A DNA stretch of 64,000 bases from an uncultured Chthoniobacterales bacterium (GCA_902805675.1 CADCTA010000117.1:1-64000), one strand, 5' to 3'; shown: positions 35,106 to 43,999, counted from the stretch's first letter. Numbers and translations are program-made. The notes: generated from the sequence alone by a model not told the origin.

Positions 35106-35710
35106 AGCAGAACATTGCCGCGATCGTCCTCGCGGCGGGCGCATCCAGCCGCATGGGCACGCCGAAGCAACTGCTTCGCATTGGACCAAACACGTTGCTG
35201 CGCCATAGCGTGGAGCAGGCGATTGCGTCGGCGGTTCGCGCCACGTTTGTCGTCATTGGCGCGAACGCGGCGCTAACCACCACAGAACTGAACGCGCTCC
35301 CCATCACGTTGATCGAGAATGCGCGCTTCGCAGAAGGGATGGGCACCAGCATCTCGGCCAGCATCCAGGCAATCGAACGCGAGGAGCCACCATTCGATGC
35401 GGTCGTATTGCTCACGTGCGATCAGCCAAACGTGTCAGCGGCGTTGATCGACGAACTCCTCGCGGAACACGCGCGCTCCGGAGCTCCACTTGTCGCGTCG
35501 GCCTACGCCGGAACCCTGGGCGTGCCGGCGCTGTTTGCTCGCGAATACTTCAACGCCTTGCGTGAACTGCCGGCCGATAAAGGCGCGAAAGAGATTCTCA
35601 TGCGCCACCGCGATGTTGTCGTGCCGGTGCCGTTCGAGCCGGCTGCCATCGACCTGGATACTCCGGCCGACCTCGACCAGTTCACGCGCCGCCGCGGCGC
35701 TACTTCTTAA
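35102..35710 (+). CDS. MobA/MocA-like molybdenum-cofactor nucleotidyltransferase
   Basis: The 202-residue protein has the nucleotidyltransferase P-loop IVLAAGASSRMGTPKQLL at the N-terminus and the metal-binding Asp in VVLLTCDQPNV. MocA adds CMP to molybdopterin to make the cytosine dinucleotide form used by PaoABC-type enzymes. Close relatives add GMP, so the base is inferred from context. GTG at 35102 overlaps the XdhC stop by four bases. It is the last gene of the operon and its end overlaps the convergent DUF3347 gene by 11 bases. Confidence 0.88.
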   Translation: MKQNIAAIVLAAGASSRMGTPKQLLRIGPNTLLRHSVEQAIASAVRATFVVIGANAALTTTELNALPITLIENARFAEGMGTSISASIQAIEREEPPFDAVVLLTCDQPNVSAALIDELLAEHARSGAPLVASAYAGTLGVPALFAREYFNALRELPADKGAKEILMRHRDVVVPVPFEPAAIDLDTPADLDQFTRRRGATS

Positions 35711-36131
35711 CGATCTCGCCGCACTCGAGCATCTTCTTGCCCATGTAGGGGTTCTCGATCTTGGACGTTGTCTGCACCCAGCCGCCGTTCTTCACCATGG
35801 GGCAATTCATCACGAAAATCCCGGGCTGCCCCTTCACGATCTTCGTTAGCTCGCCGCTGATTACGCCAAATGCCGCGCGCGCGTCATCGAGCGACTCGCT
35901 CGCCGCGAGTTTCTCCGCCCCGTCGATCATCGGCTTCGACGCGGCGAACTCTTCCTGGACCGCGGTGACAAGGTTGGTCGCGCCGTTCTTCGCTGCGGCG
36001 AGATCGTCCGCGGCAAGGCCGGCGCGCACCATCTCGTATTGCTCGAGCGTCTTCGGATGCTTCGTGTCGGCGGCAGTCGCAGCCGTGATGGTGCAGAGAA
36101 GAGCCGCGAGCAGAAGAGGAATGAAACGCAT
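35700..36131 (-). CDS. Exported DUF3347-type protein
   Basis: This 143-residue protein has a signal peptide (MRFIPLLLAALLCTITAATA). A helical middle (LEQYEMVRAGLAADDLAAAK) leads to the C-terminal NCPMVKNGGWVQTTSKIENP, then YMGKKMLECG, the DUF3347 pattern of CPM and a NPYxGxxMLxCG motif. Relatives lie near heavy-metal efflux systems and are thought to be metal-linked. The start at 36131 is chosen because the frame upstream has no signal peptide. It overlaps the MocA-like gene's end. Confidence 0.83.
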   Translation of the reverse strand: MRFIPLLLAALLCTITAATAADTKHPKTLEQYEMVRAGLAADDLAAAKNGATNLVTAVQEEFAASKPMIDGAEKLAASESLDDARAAFGVISGELTKIVKGQPGIFVMNCPMVKNGGWVQTTSKIENPYMGKKMLECGEIVKK

Positions 36132-36180
36132 GGAGAAGGATGCCCTAGCAGGGCCGTTTATCCAGCGCCGATCGTCCGCC

Positions 36181-36612
36181 TCACCGTGGCGGCGGAATTG
36201 GCTGCAGGTCTGGTGCAACGAAACGCTCGCGCGCTTCCTCTGACCGGAGCAGGTCGGGCGTGTAATGCGTCTCCATCGCGCCCGGTGCAAACAGCCGCGG
36301 TGCGGCTGCGGCGAACTCTTCGAAGCTAGCCGTCGGCGCGGCTTCGTGCATGAAGTGCTCGACCGCGAGCAACCACGCGCGCGTGATTGTTTCGTGGTAC
36401 TTCGCCCGCGGCGCTCCTACGTGGACGAGAAAGCGTTGCAAGCTACCGCGCATCTTCGGCAGCGCGGTATCGACGTCGTGCTGCGTGAGGTAGATGTAGG
36501 CGAGCCGAAGGTGGTCGCGATGGTGGAAGGTCTCGGGCGCGATGGCGCAGCGCTCGAACGCGTTCAGGAATTCGCGATCCGCCGCGTCGGGGCCGTTCGC
36601 GCTTCGCTGCAT
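36181..36612 (-). CDS. Conserved hypothetical protein
   Basis: This is a 143-residue, mostly helical protein: ADREFLNAFERCAIAPETFH, HRDHLRLAYIYLTQHDVDTA, KYHETITRAWLLAVEHFM. The His-rich turn HHRDH is notable. I do not recognise a family with a known function, though the FHHRDHLRLAY block looks conserved. It lies 7 bases after the DUF5069 gene on the same strand. Confidence 0.65.
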   Translation of the reverse strand: MQRSANGPDAADREFLNAFERCAIAPETFHHRDHLRLAYIYLTQHDVDTALPKMRGSLQRFLVHVGAPRAKYHETITRAWLLAVEHFMHEAAPTASFEEFAAAAPRLFAPGAMETHYTPDLLRSEEARERFVAPDLQPIPPPR

Positions 36613-36619
36613 GGGAAAC

Positions 36620-37135
36620 TCAGCGCTTCCCTTTGACGTAGTCGACGATCTTCTGCGTATTGCCTTTTGCCGCCCAGACCATGCGGAGGAAATCCGCCGG
36701 ATGGACGTCGTGCGCGCGGAAGAACTTGCGGTCGCCGCCGCAGCAATACATCAAGTCGTTAGGCATCTCGCCCCGGAGGCGTGCCTTTGCCTTTTGGATG
36801 ATCCGCGGCAGCCACACGATGCCGTCGAGCTCGTCGGTCTTCGCCGGCAGCTTATCCACCTCGATCGTCTTCTCGGTCCACGTAGCACTTTGCTCGTGCA
36901 GGAAGTAATCGCGTCTCACTGCGGTGATGAGAAGCGCCGTTTCCCAATCGAGATCGGCTGAATCCTCGGCGTAATCGTAGAGCTCCATCGCTTTCGCACC
37001 GAACTCGCGCAGCACGCCCACCTCGCGAGGAGTGAACATCGTTTCCACCTTCCGGTTCTCGTTCCGGTATTTCACCTGGGCCTTGTCGTAGAGATCTCGG
37101 AAGCGCTGCTGCCAGCCGTAATGGACGGTTTTCAT
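36620..37135 (-). CDS. DUF5069 domain protein
   Basis: The 171-residue product has the DUF5069 features: start YGWQQRFRDLYDKAQVKYR, then DGIVWLPRIIQKAKARLRGE, MPNDLMYCCGGDRKFFRAHD and DFLRMVWAAKGNTQKIVDYV. The family is common in Verrucomicrobia and related phyla and has no assigned function. The start at 37135 (MKTVHYGW) is preferred to the longer frame, which reads as non-coding. Confidence 0.8.
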   Translation of the reverse strand: MKTVHYGWQQRFRDLYDKAQVKYRNENRKVETMFTPREVGVLREFGAKAMELYDYAEDSADLDWETALLITAVRRDYFLHEQSATWTEKTIEVDKLPAKTDELDGIVWLPRIIQKAKARLRGEMPNDLMYCCGGDRKFFRAHDVHPADFLRMVWAAKGNTQKIVDYVKGKR

Positions 37136-37282
37136 CGTGGGCAACTTACACGATCTCAGCCACTTCGCTTCCGCAGTACGCAGAGCTGGCCATCGGGCGC
37201 AAGGATCTGGGGGCAAGCTGTCTGTGGGGCGCGACAGCCGTCGTCTTCGACAGAGTGCGCGACTTGATCTGGTTCACGCGAG

Positions 37283-38251
37283 TTACTTCAGCATTCCTGT
37301 GTAGGTGATTCGCACGAACTGATCCGGCTTGAGGAAACGCTGCCCGAGCCTCTCGTCGAAGTCTTTGCTCGGCGCGGCCGCCACGACTTCATCCACGCTC
37401 TTTCCCTCCGCCTTCAGTTTACTGAATCGGTCGAGCATCGTCTCCAGAAACGCGAGATAGCTCTTCAGGTCAGCCGGCGTGGCGAGAGGTCCGTGCCCCG
37501 GAATGATGCGCGTCTTGGCGCCAGTCATCGCGACTAAATCCCTGATCGCTGTCACGAGGCCGCCAAGCACTCCACGGCTCGAGTAGTCGATGTACGGATA
37601 GCCGCCATTGAAGAACAGATCGCCGGTATGGATGAGGTCAGCTTTCTGGAAGTGCACAATCACATCGCCATCCGTGTGCGCCGGGAGGACAGGCAGCAGG
37701 CGAATCTCCTCGTCATTCAAATGCAACGTCGTCGGCGTGTTGATCGTGACGAGAGGCAGTGCGCCGGCAGGGGACGGAGGGATCTTGCGATTGTAAGCCT
37801 CGACGAATTGCTCGGTTGCCATGCGCTGGCGGCAATTCTCATGAGCGATGATCCGCGCGCCCGTCCTGGCGATGGCCTCGTTCCCGCCGACGTGATCGTA
37901 ATGCCAGTGCGTATTCACGAGCAGCGCAAGCGGGCCGGCTTTAGCGAGCTCGCTCTGCGTCTTCGCCACCGCCTCCACGATGCCGCTGTCGACGACGAGA
38001 GCGCCATCAGCTCCGGCTAACAGGGCAATGTTCCCGCCGACTCCGCTGATCAGGTTCAGTTTGTCGCCCAGCGATGTGGAGACCACGGGAGCTGGAGTCG
38101 CGGAGGCCGCAGCCGTTGGGCTGGGAGTCGCGGCGCGGACGGACGTAATGCCGAGCGCCCCGGGAAGCGCTGCTGCGCCGAGTGTCAGCGTGAAGGTGCG
38201 GAGCGCTTCGCGCCGGGTGAACTGCAGGTGTTCGAATGGTGCTTCCGGCAT
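37283..38251 (-). CDS. Tat-exported metallo-beta-lactamase-fold hydrolase
   Basis: This 322-residue protein begins with a twin-arginine signal (FTRREALRTFTLTLGAAALP). An MBL domain follows with the metal motif NTHWHYDHVGGNEAIARTG, the second metal-site His in LPAHTDGDVIVHF, and GDLFFNGGYPYIDYSSRG. It resembles quinoprotein relay or glyoxalase-II-like secreted hydrolases; the substrate is unknown. The C-terminus carries IIPGHGPLATPADLKSYLAF, the usual metal-ligand His region. Confidence 0.87.
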   Translation of the reverse strand: MPEAPFEHLQFTRREALRTFTLTLGAAALPGALGITSVRAATPSPTAAASATPAPVVSTSLGDKLNLISGVGGNIALLAGADGALVVDSGIVEAVAKTQSELAKAGPLALLVNTHWHYDHVGGNEAIARTGARIIAHENCRQRMATEQFVEAYNRKIPPSPAGALPLVTINTPTTLHLNDEEIRLLPVLPAHTDGDVIVHFQKADLIHTGDLFFNGGYPYIDYSSRGVLGGLVTAIRDLVAMTGAKTRIIPGHGPLATPADLKSYLAFLETMLDRFSKLKAEGKSVDEVVAAAPSKDFDERLGQRFLKPDQFVRITYTGMLK

Positions 38252-38341
38252 TCGCCAAGATTCCTCAACCGCTCACTGTATCTCAAGCGCGAAGTCGGGC
38301 GTGCCCGGCACTGCCATCCGGCTGCGGAGCGCGACGGCGAA

Positions 38342-38950
38342 TCAGACGCTCGGACGCCAGGCTTTCGGCGGAATGTAGGAAGCGTCCGACGAGTCGCTGA
38401 CGTTGGCGGAATTCATCCGCAGATGAGGCGCGAGTAACTGCCGAATTTCGTCGAGGACGTAACCGCGTTTCGCGCGCACGTGCACGATCGGGAGCGCTGC
38501 GCTCTCGAGTACCGAATCGACGAACTGATCACGCGCGAGCCTCTCCGGTTCATCATGCGAAGCGTCGTCGAGCTCGATCGCCACGACCGGCGCGAGCCGC
38601 TCGTCGCAAAGCACGAAATCGACGTGCTTGGCGGAGATGGAGTTGAACCGTTGCCAGAACTCGCGGCCGGAAGCCTGCACGCGGACGAGGTCGGCGAGTC
38701 TCACCTTTGCGAAGACGGTGTGCTCAGGCGTGAGGCGGCAAAGGATTTCATAGAGCGACCGCTCGGCCGCCGAGAAGAAGTGACTGCGGAGAGCGAACGG
38801 CGGCGGGCCAGGAGGTTCGCTGGGCAATTCTCGCCCGAACTCCACCTCGGCTTTGGCGGAGACATTAGATCTGCCAATCAGCACCGCGGCAACGCACGCC
38901 GCGATGGCACAGAAGCCAATGAATATGAGTAGCCCGACGAGCGCTTCCAT
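38342..38950 (-). CDS. Membrane-anchored DUF2726 protein
   Basis: This 202-residue protein has one N-terminal membrane span (LLIFIGFCAIAACVAAVLIG). The cytoplasmic DUF2726 domain follows: FFSAAERSLYEILCRLTPEH, FAKVRLADLVRVQA, HVDFVLCDERLAPVVAIELD. This domain has an endonuclease-like fold with the acidic residues of VDFVLCD and IELDDASH. Activity has not been assigned to the family, to my knowledge. Confidence 0.82.
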   Translation of the reverse strand: MEALVGLLIFIGFCAIAACVAAVLIGRSNVSAKAEVEFGRELPSEPPGPPPFALRSHFFSAAERSLYEILCRLTPEHTVFAKVRLADLVRVQASGREFWQRFNSISAKHVDFVLCDERLAPVVAIELDDASHDEPERLARDQFVDSVLESAALPIVHVRAKRGYVLDEIRQLLAPHLRMNSANVSDSSDASYIPPKAWRPSV

Positions 38951-39016
38951 CGCGTGATTGGCAGCACGTGATGTGCCGCCGAGAGAACGTGGTGCCGAGC
39001 CATCCGAGGGCTGCTG

Positions 39017-39955
39017 CTATCCGAAAAGCTTGCTGGGACCAGTGAAGTTCGGCAGCTCGATCATGTTCTCGAAGCGGAGCCCCAGCTTCTCGAGCAGCCG
39101 AATCGAGCGCTCGTTCTCCGGCGCGGTGATTCCAACGATGCGCTTCAAGCCATAAGCGCTGCGGCCGTAGTGCATGACTGCAGCGGCAGCCTCATACGCG
39201 TAACCGTTTCCGGCGAAGCGATCGAGCAGCGAGTAGCCGATGTCGACGTCGTCCAGCGCCTCGCGTTTTACCATGCCGCAGACACCAATGGGCGTGCCGC
39301 TGCCTTTCAACTCGACAATGTAGAACCCGAAGCCGAACTGCTCATAGCTCGGCATGATCTTGGTGCGGATGTAATCCGTCGCATCGTCGAGCGTGCGCAC
39401 GCCGCGGTCGGCCACGTTCCTGATGAACGAAGGCTCATTCAGCGCCTCGAGCATGAACTCGGCATCAGCATGTGGATGCATGCGTCGCAGGATCAATCGC
39501 TCGGTTTCGATCACTGGCGTCCTGATGTCAGCTGGCGCGCCGGTGAGGTTGCGCTTCTGGAGGTAGTAGCGCGTGTGTCCCGGCGGATAATCTTCGAGTT
39601 GCCCGAATACCTCAAAGCCGAGCTTCTGGTAAAATGGAAGCGCTTGAAACTCGAACGTATCGCAGTGCACATGCTTGCAGCCGCGGCGCACCGCTTCCTC
39701 CTCCGCAGCTGCGATCAGGCTCCGGCCGGTGCCCGATCCGCGATGCGTTTCCGCCATCCAGAGATGACCGATGAAGAGCCAGGTCCATTGCGTCGAGCCG
39801 AGCAAACCCCCGACAAGCTCGTCGCCGCTTCGCGCGAGCACGTTTAGCTGGCGATAGCCTGCGTCGCCGGCCCGACTGATGTTGTAGCCGACCAGCCCGC
39901 CGATGATGGTCGCGCGTTCTTCCTCCGAGATGCTGTCGTTGATCGTCGTCTGCAT
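39017..39955 (-). CDS. Tandem GNAT acetyltransferase
   Basis: There are two acetyl-CoA-binding GNAT domains in one chain of about 312 residues from the chosen start. The first (about 1-135) has HLWMAETHRGSGTGRSLIAA and LPFYQKLGFEVFGQLEDYPP. The second (about 145-310) is RimJ-like: TERLILRRMHPHADAEFMLE, DVDIGYSLLDRFAGNGYAYE, NERSIRLLEKLGLRFENMIE. The substrates are unknown; the second resembles enzymes acting on ribosomal-protein N-termini or small molecules. The frame is open to 40060, but MQTTINDSISEEERATIIGG at 39955 is the natural start. Confidence 0.82.
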   Translation of the reverse strand: MQTTINDSISEEERATIIGGLVGYNISRAGDAGYRQLNVLARSGDELVGGLLGSTQWTWLFIGHLWMAETHRGSGTGRSLIAAAEEEAVRRGCKHVHCDTFEFQALPFYQKLGFEVFGQLEDYPPGHTRYYLQKRNLTGAPADIRTPVIETERLILRRMHPHADAEFMLEALNEPSFIRNVADRGVRTLDDATDYIRTKIMPSYEQFGFGFYIVELKGSGTPIGVCGMVKREALDDVDIGYSLLDRFAGNGYAYEAAAAVMHYGRSAYGLKRIVGITAPENERSIRLLEKLGLRFENMIELPNFTGPSKLFG

Positions 39956-40072
39956 CGCGGCCTCGCTCATTAGCCTGAGAGAAAGCGGCGCGCCCTCGGA
40001 TTGCAACATCGCTGCGTCGGGAGTGCGAAGTTTCCGGGTGTGAGCAGTGCGCGAATGCAATAAGCTCCACGC

Positions 40073-40903
40073 GTGAGTGTCCCTAACGAATCAGACGCAA
40101 CCATGGCCGTGTATCTCGATCTTGAGAACATCGCCATCGGTGCGCACGAGGCGCAGTTTCCGGCCTTCGATATCGGCAAAGTGCTTGAGCGGTTGCTGCT
40201 CAAAGGCCACATCGTGGTCAAGAAGGCTTACTGCGATTTCGATCGCTACAAGACGTTCAAGCGCGGCCTGCACGAGGCGGCTTTCGAGCTCATCGAGATT
40301 CCGCACGTACGACAGTCAGGCAAGAACTCCGCCGACATCCGGATGGTCGTGGACGCGCTGGATCTTTGCTACACGAAGAGCCACGTCGACACGTTCGTCA
40401 TCATCAGCGGCGACTCAGATTTCTCGCCGCTGGTGAGTAAGCTGCGCGAGAACGACAAGACGGTGATCGGCATGGGCGTGAAGAAATCGACCTCCGATCT
40501 CTTCATCAGCAACTGCGACGAGTTTCTCTACTACGACGATCTCGTGCGCGCCGAGCCGGCGAGAAGACGGCGGAGCGCTCCGCGTCGTTCAGGTGCTGCG
40601 GCGGAGGCGGCGCCAGCGACCCCGGCGCCAATCGAGCCGCAAGAGCAAGGCCCGTCGCCAGACCGCGCGCTTGAGTTGGTCATGCAGACGCTGGACGCGC
40701 TACGTGCCGAGCGGGGTGAGGATTACGAGGTGCGCGGCTCGTTGATCAAACAGACGATCAAGCGCCGCAATCCCGGCTTCAACGAACGCGCGCACGGCTT
40801 CCGCGCGTTCAACGATGTGCTGATCGAGGCCGAGAAGCGCGGCCTCTTGAAGCTGGACTCAGACAAGCAGGCCGGCAGCTACATCGTCCGCGCCGCCGAG
40901 TAG
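40073..40903 (+). CDS. NYN-domain protein with C-terminal LOTUS/OST-HTH domain
   Basis: Residues 10-160 are a NYN (PIN-like) ribonuclease domain with its conserved acids: MAVYLDLENIAIG, NSADIRMVVDALDLC and VIISGDSDFSPLVSKLREN. After an Ala/Pro/Arg-rich linker, residues about 200-276 form an OST-HTH/LOTUS RNA-binding winged helix (YEVRGSLIKQTIKRRNPGFN, FRAFNDVLIEAEKRGLLKLD). It is a likely RNA-processing nuclease of the LabA-like type. The start is a GTG; ATG at 40103 (MAVYLD) is an alternative. Confidence 0.85.
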   Translation: MSVPNESDATMAVYLDLENIAIGAHEAQFPAFDIGKVLERLLLKGHIVVKKAYCDFDRYKTFKRGLHEAAFELIEIPHVRQSGKNSADIRMVVDALDLCYTKSHVDTFVIISGDSDFSPLVSKLRENDKTVIGMGVKKSTSDLFISNCDEFLYYDDLVRAEPARRRRSAPRRSGAAAEAAPATPAPIEPQEQGPSPDRALELVMQTLDALRAERGEDYEVRGSLIKQTIKRRNPGFNERAHGFRAFNDVLIEAEKRGLLKLDSDKQAGSYIVRAAE

Positions 40904-40941
40904 ACGGCGCGGCCAACAGTAGCGATTACGCTGACGAGCGG

Positions 40942-41232
40942 CTAGCGCCCGAAGATCAGCGCACGATGAGTGCGATGACGATCGCGCAGCCGATCGATCG
41001 GGCCGCGGCGTTCACGGACCACGTAGCGGCCCCGGATCCAGCGGCCGTTGACGGCGCGGCGTCCGGGCACCCAGACATAGCGCGCGTCATCACGCCAATA
41101 CGACGGCCCATGCCGATAGTAAGGGCGATCTTCGACGTGAACGTAGACGCGCTGGGCGTCGGCACGTTCCACGGGGATGAAGGCGCTGGCGCCAAGAATG
41201 GCAGCAATCAGTAGCGTACGGTGAATCGTCAT
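40942..41232 (-). CDS. Hypothetical small exported basic protein
   Basis: This is a 96-residue protein with a signal peptide (TIHRTLLIAAILGASAFIPV, cut near ADA). The mature part is rich in Arg and Tyr (HVEDRPYYRHGPSYWRDDAR, GRWIRGRYVVRERRGPIDRL). The YRHGPSYWR and RGRYVVRERR features are seen in small envelope proteins of several phyla with no assigned role. The start at 41232 is chosen for the signal peptide. Confidence 0.6.
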   Translation of the reverse strand: MTIHRTLLIAAILGASAFIPVERADAQRVYVHVEDRPYYRHGPSYWRDDARYVWVPGRRAVNGRWIRGRYVVRERRGPIDRLRDRHRTHRALIFGR

Positions 41233-41357
41233 GGTGAAGACGATTCGGACGCTAAGACGCTTTCGGCTGCGTTTGCGAGGGCAGCGGGTGCCTCTGCAAT
41301 GGAGGCGAGTGGCGAATGGGCTTTTCGTCCGACCTGAGCAGCGGCACGTTGAGTCAC

Positions 41358-41690
41358 ATGCCTCAACGCCAGCAATACCTCTTCGTCTGCACGAATCGTC
41401 GCGCGGACGATCACCCGAAAGGCTCGTGCATGGCGCGCGGCGCGGAGGCGTTGCAACAAGCGCTAAAGAGCCAGCTGAAAGCACGCGGTCTCGCTACCCT
41501 GCAGGCACGCGCCTGCACGTCCAGCTGCCTCGATCAGTGCACGGCCGGTCCTACGATTCTGGTCGAGCCGGATCACTTCTTCTATGGGCGAGTGACGCTG
41601 GCCGACGTGCCGGAGATTGTTGAGAGCCTGGCGACCGGTGCGCGCGTCGAGCGACTGGTCATGACCGCAGAAGACCTGGCAGCCGGATAG
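41358..41690 (+). CDS. Thioredoxin-like [2Fe-2S] ferredoxin
   Basis: This 110-residue protein has the Trx-like ferredoxin cysteine pattern: C in YLFVCTNRRADDHPKGSC (C-x12-C) and C-x3-C in CTSSCLDQCTAGP. The family includes the small (2Fe-2S) ferredoxins and the NuoE-type domain. ATG at 41358 (MPQRQQYLFVC) is preferred over 41316, which would put 14 residues ahead of the first strand. The role is electron transfer; the partner is unknown. Confidence 0.83.
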   Translation: MPQRQQYLFVCTNRRADDHPKGSCMARGAEALQQALKSQLKARGLATLQARACTSSCLDQCTAGPTILVEPDHFFYGRVTLADVPEIVESLATGARVERLVMTAEDLAAG

Positions 41691-41693
41691 ACG

Positions 41694-43166
41694 TTATTGC
41701 ACCGGCAGAGCGCTCGCGACGCGCCGCAGATCAGCCAGCAGGACCTCCATATCTCGCGGCGTGGTGCGGTAGTTCATCACGCAACCGCGCAGGCTGAAAC
41801 GGCCGCCAATCCGCGCATTCGAGAGATAGGAGCTGCCGTCGCGTTGTAGTTCAACCAGGAGCCGCTCGTTCCATGCGTCGAGCTGCGTATCGGTCGCATC
41901 CCGCAGAGCCGCCGGCACGTGGCGGAAGCAGAAGATCGAGAGCTCGACAGGTGCAAGCATCTCGAAGTCGTCGTTCGCGCGCACCAGCGCCTCGAAGTGG
42001 CGCGCGCAGGCCAGGTCCTTCTCGATCGCTGCTGCGAATCCACGCACGCCGACCGCTCTCAATGCCATCCAGACCTTCAAGGCGCGGAAGCGGCGCGACA
42101 GTTCCGGTCCGTAATCCCAGAACGCAAACGCCTCGTCCGCCTCGTGCGAGATGACACGCGTGTATTCGGCATCGTGCGCGAACGCGGCGCGCGCGGTTTG
42201 CGGATCGCGGTACAACACGCAACCGCAATCAACCGGCAGATAGAGCCATTTGTGCGGGTCGAGGGAGATCGAGTCGGCCTGGTCGATGCCATCGAAGAGA
42301 CCACGCGCGGAGGGCGCCAGCCTGGCGAAACCGCCGTAGCTCGCGTCGACGTGCATCCAGAGATTGAAGCGACGCGCGACGTCGGCGACTTCCGCGATCG
42401 GATCGCATGCGCCGGTGTTCACTGTGCCGGCATTCGCTACGACGCAGAAGGGGAGGTGGCCGGCGCGCAGGTCTTCCGCGATTTTCCCCTCCAGATCATC
42501 GAGGCGAATCCGGAAACGCTCGTCGACGCGCACCTCGCGGACATTGTCGCTGCCGAGCCCAAGCAGCGTTGCGGCCTTGGCGATCGAGTGGTGCGTTTCC
42601 TGCGATGCGTAGATCCGCATCGAGCTGCCTAACGACTGCGCCCCCGCTCGTGCGAAATCGCCTGGCGCCTTTGCTCGTCGGGCCGCGGCCAACCCGGCGA
42701 AATTGGCCATCGAGCCGCCGCTGACGAACAACCCAGCAGCGCCCGGATCTGAGCCGATCATTTGCTTGATCCAATCGATCGTGAGGCGTTCAAGCTCGAC
42801 GGCGGCTGGAGCGGACCGCCACGCCGTGAGGTTCGCATTCAAGGTGGAGGCCAGCAGATCCGCCAACGCCGCGACCGCGATGCCCGGCGCCTGCACGTAG
42901 CCGAACATCCGCGGGTGCGCATTGTGGCGACTGTTCGGCACCAGCACGTCTCGGAAGACGTGGAGCAGTTCCTCGAAGGGCACGCCATCCTGTGGAAGCG
43001 CGTCGTCCAGCTGCTCGCGAATGTCTCGCGAGGCGACCCTCGGATAGACAGAGCGATTCCGCACCGATCCGAGATACTCCGCCATCGCCTCGATGGCAGA
43101 ATGCCCAGCGCGCCGGATTTCCTCGGGCGGTAGATCTAGCGGATCGTGCGCGGCCATCGTCGGCAT
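41694..43166 (-). CDS. PLP-dependent group II decarboxylase (aromatic-amino-acid-decarboxylase type)
   Basis: This is an about 490-residue pyridoxal-phosphate enzyme. The PLP lysine is in SLDPHKWLYLPVDCG. Other conserved parts are HPRMFGYVQAPGIAVAALAD, FVSGGSMANFAGLAAARRAK, ANAGTVNTGACDPI and WMHVDASYGGFARLAPS. Such enzymes decarboxylate aromatic amino acids, glutamate or diaminobutyrate; the substrate is not obvious. ATG at 43166 or 43157 opens the family N-terminus (AAHDPLDLPPEEIRRAGHSA). It diverges from the Sir2 gene. Confidence 0.9.
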   Translation of the reverse strand: MPTMAAHDPLDLPPEEIRRAGHSAIEAMAEYLGSVRNRSVYPRVASRDIREQLDDALPQDGVPFEELLHVFRDVLVPNSRHNAHPRMFGYVQAPGIAVAALADLLASTLNANLTAWRSAPAAVELERLTIDWIKQMIGSDPGAAGLFVSGGSMANFAGLAAARRAKAPGDFARAGAQSLGSSMRIYASQETHHSIAKAATLLGLGSDNVREVRVDERFRIRLDDLEGKIAEDLRAGHLPFCVVANAGTVNTGACDPIAEVADVARRFNLWMHVDASYGGFARLAPSARGLFDGIDQADSISLDPHKWLYLPVDCGCVLYRDPQTARAAFAHDAEYTRVISHEADEAFAFWDYGPELSRRFRALKVWMALRAVGVRGFAAAIEKDLACARHFEALVRANDDFEMLAPVELSIFCFRHVPAALRDATDTQLDAWNERLLVELQRDGSSYLSNARIGGRFSLRGCVMNYRTTPRDMEVLLADLRRVASALPVQ

Positions 43167-43255
43167 GAAACCAGACCGCGGTGCACTCGAGCAAGGCTGC
43201 ACCGCATGGACGCGCGCGTGATGGAAAACCGCGTCCGCTGCGTCATACTCCGCGC

Positions 43256-43999
43256 GTGACTCTTGCCGATTACCTGCGCGCCTCGCGAAGCGCGCTGATT
43301 TTCACCGGCGCCGGCATCTCGACCGGCAGCGGGATCCCGGACTTCCGCGGCCCACAAGGTGTCTGGAAGCGGCGGCAGCCGGTCTACTTCCAGGATTTCA
43401 TGAGCTCTGAGGCGGCTCGCATCGAGCACTGGGATTACAAGCTCGAAGGGCACGGCGCCTTTCGCGACGCGCAGCCAAATGCCGTCCACCAGGCCATCGT
43501 GAGTCTGGAGCGCGCGGGTAAAGTGTGCGCCGTCGTCACGCAGAACATCGATGGACTCCATAGCCTCGCGGGTACGACTGCGGAGCGCCTCATCGAGGTG
43601 CATGGCACCAACGCAGAGGTGGAATGCCAGAGATGCCACCGCCGCAGCGACCCGGAGCCGCACTTCGAATACTTCCGCCGCACCCGCAAACCACCACTCT
43701 GCGATTGCCGCGGATTCCTGAAGCCGGCCACGATCAGCTTCGGCCAGAACCTTGATGCGCGCGTTCTGGAGCGCGCGGCCGATGCGACGCGCGATGCGGA
43801 TCTCGTCATCGCGCTCGGGTCGACGCTTTCGGTTTATCCGGCAGCTTCATTCCCGCTGAGTGCAGCGGAGCGCGGCGTGCCTTACATCATCGTGAATCGC
43901 GGCGAGACCGAACACGACGGCCACCCGCGCGTGACGCTGCGGATCGAAGGTGAAGTGGGCGAGATATTCCCGGCGTCCGTCCGCGCGGCACTCACGTAA
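43256..43999 (+). CDS. Sir2-family NAD-dependent protein deacylase
   Basis: This 247-residue sirtuin has NAD-site GAGISTGSGIPDFRG (about residue 20). The catalytic His is in LIEVHGTNAEVEC, after TQNIDGLHSLAG. The zinc cysteines are CQRC and, after a 20-odd-residue loop, CDC. ALGSTLSVYPAASFPLSA and GEIFPASVRAAL end the fold. It removes acyl groups from protein lysines. The start is a GTG at 43256 (VTLADYLRASRSALIFTGAG); no ATG fits between this and the opposite gene. Confidence 0.93.
   Translation: MTLADYLRASRSALIFTGAGISTGSGIPDFRGPQGVWKRRQPVYFQDFMSSEAARIEHWDYKLEGHGAFRDAQPNAVHQAIVSLERAGKVCAVVTQNIDGLHSLAGTTAERLIEVHGTNAEVECQRCHRRSDPEPHFEYFRRTRKPPLCDCRGFLKPATISFGQNLDARVLERAADATRDADLVIALGSTLSVYPAASFPLSAAERGVPYIIVNRGETEHDGHPRVTLRIEGEVGEIFPASVRAALT

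Noticed and set aside
41694-43999. Natural-product cluster suggested by a PLP decarboxylase next to a sirtuin
   Set aside because: The two genes are divergent and no synthase, transporter or tailoring genes accompany them; chance neighbours are more likely.
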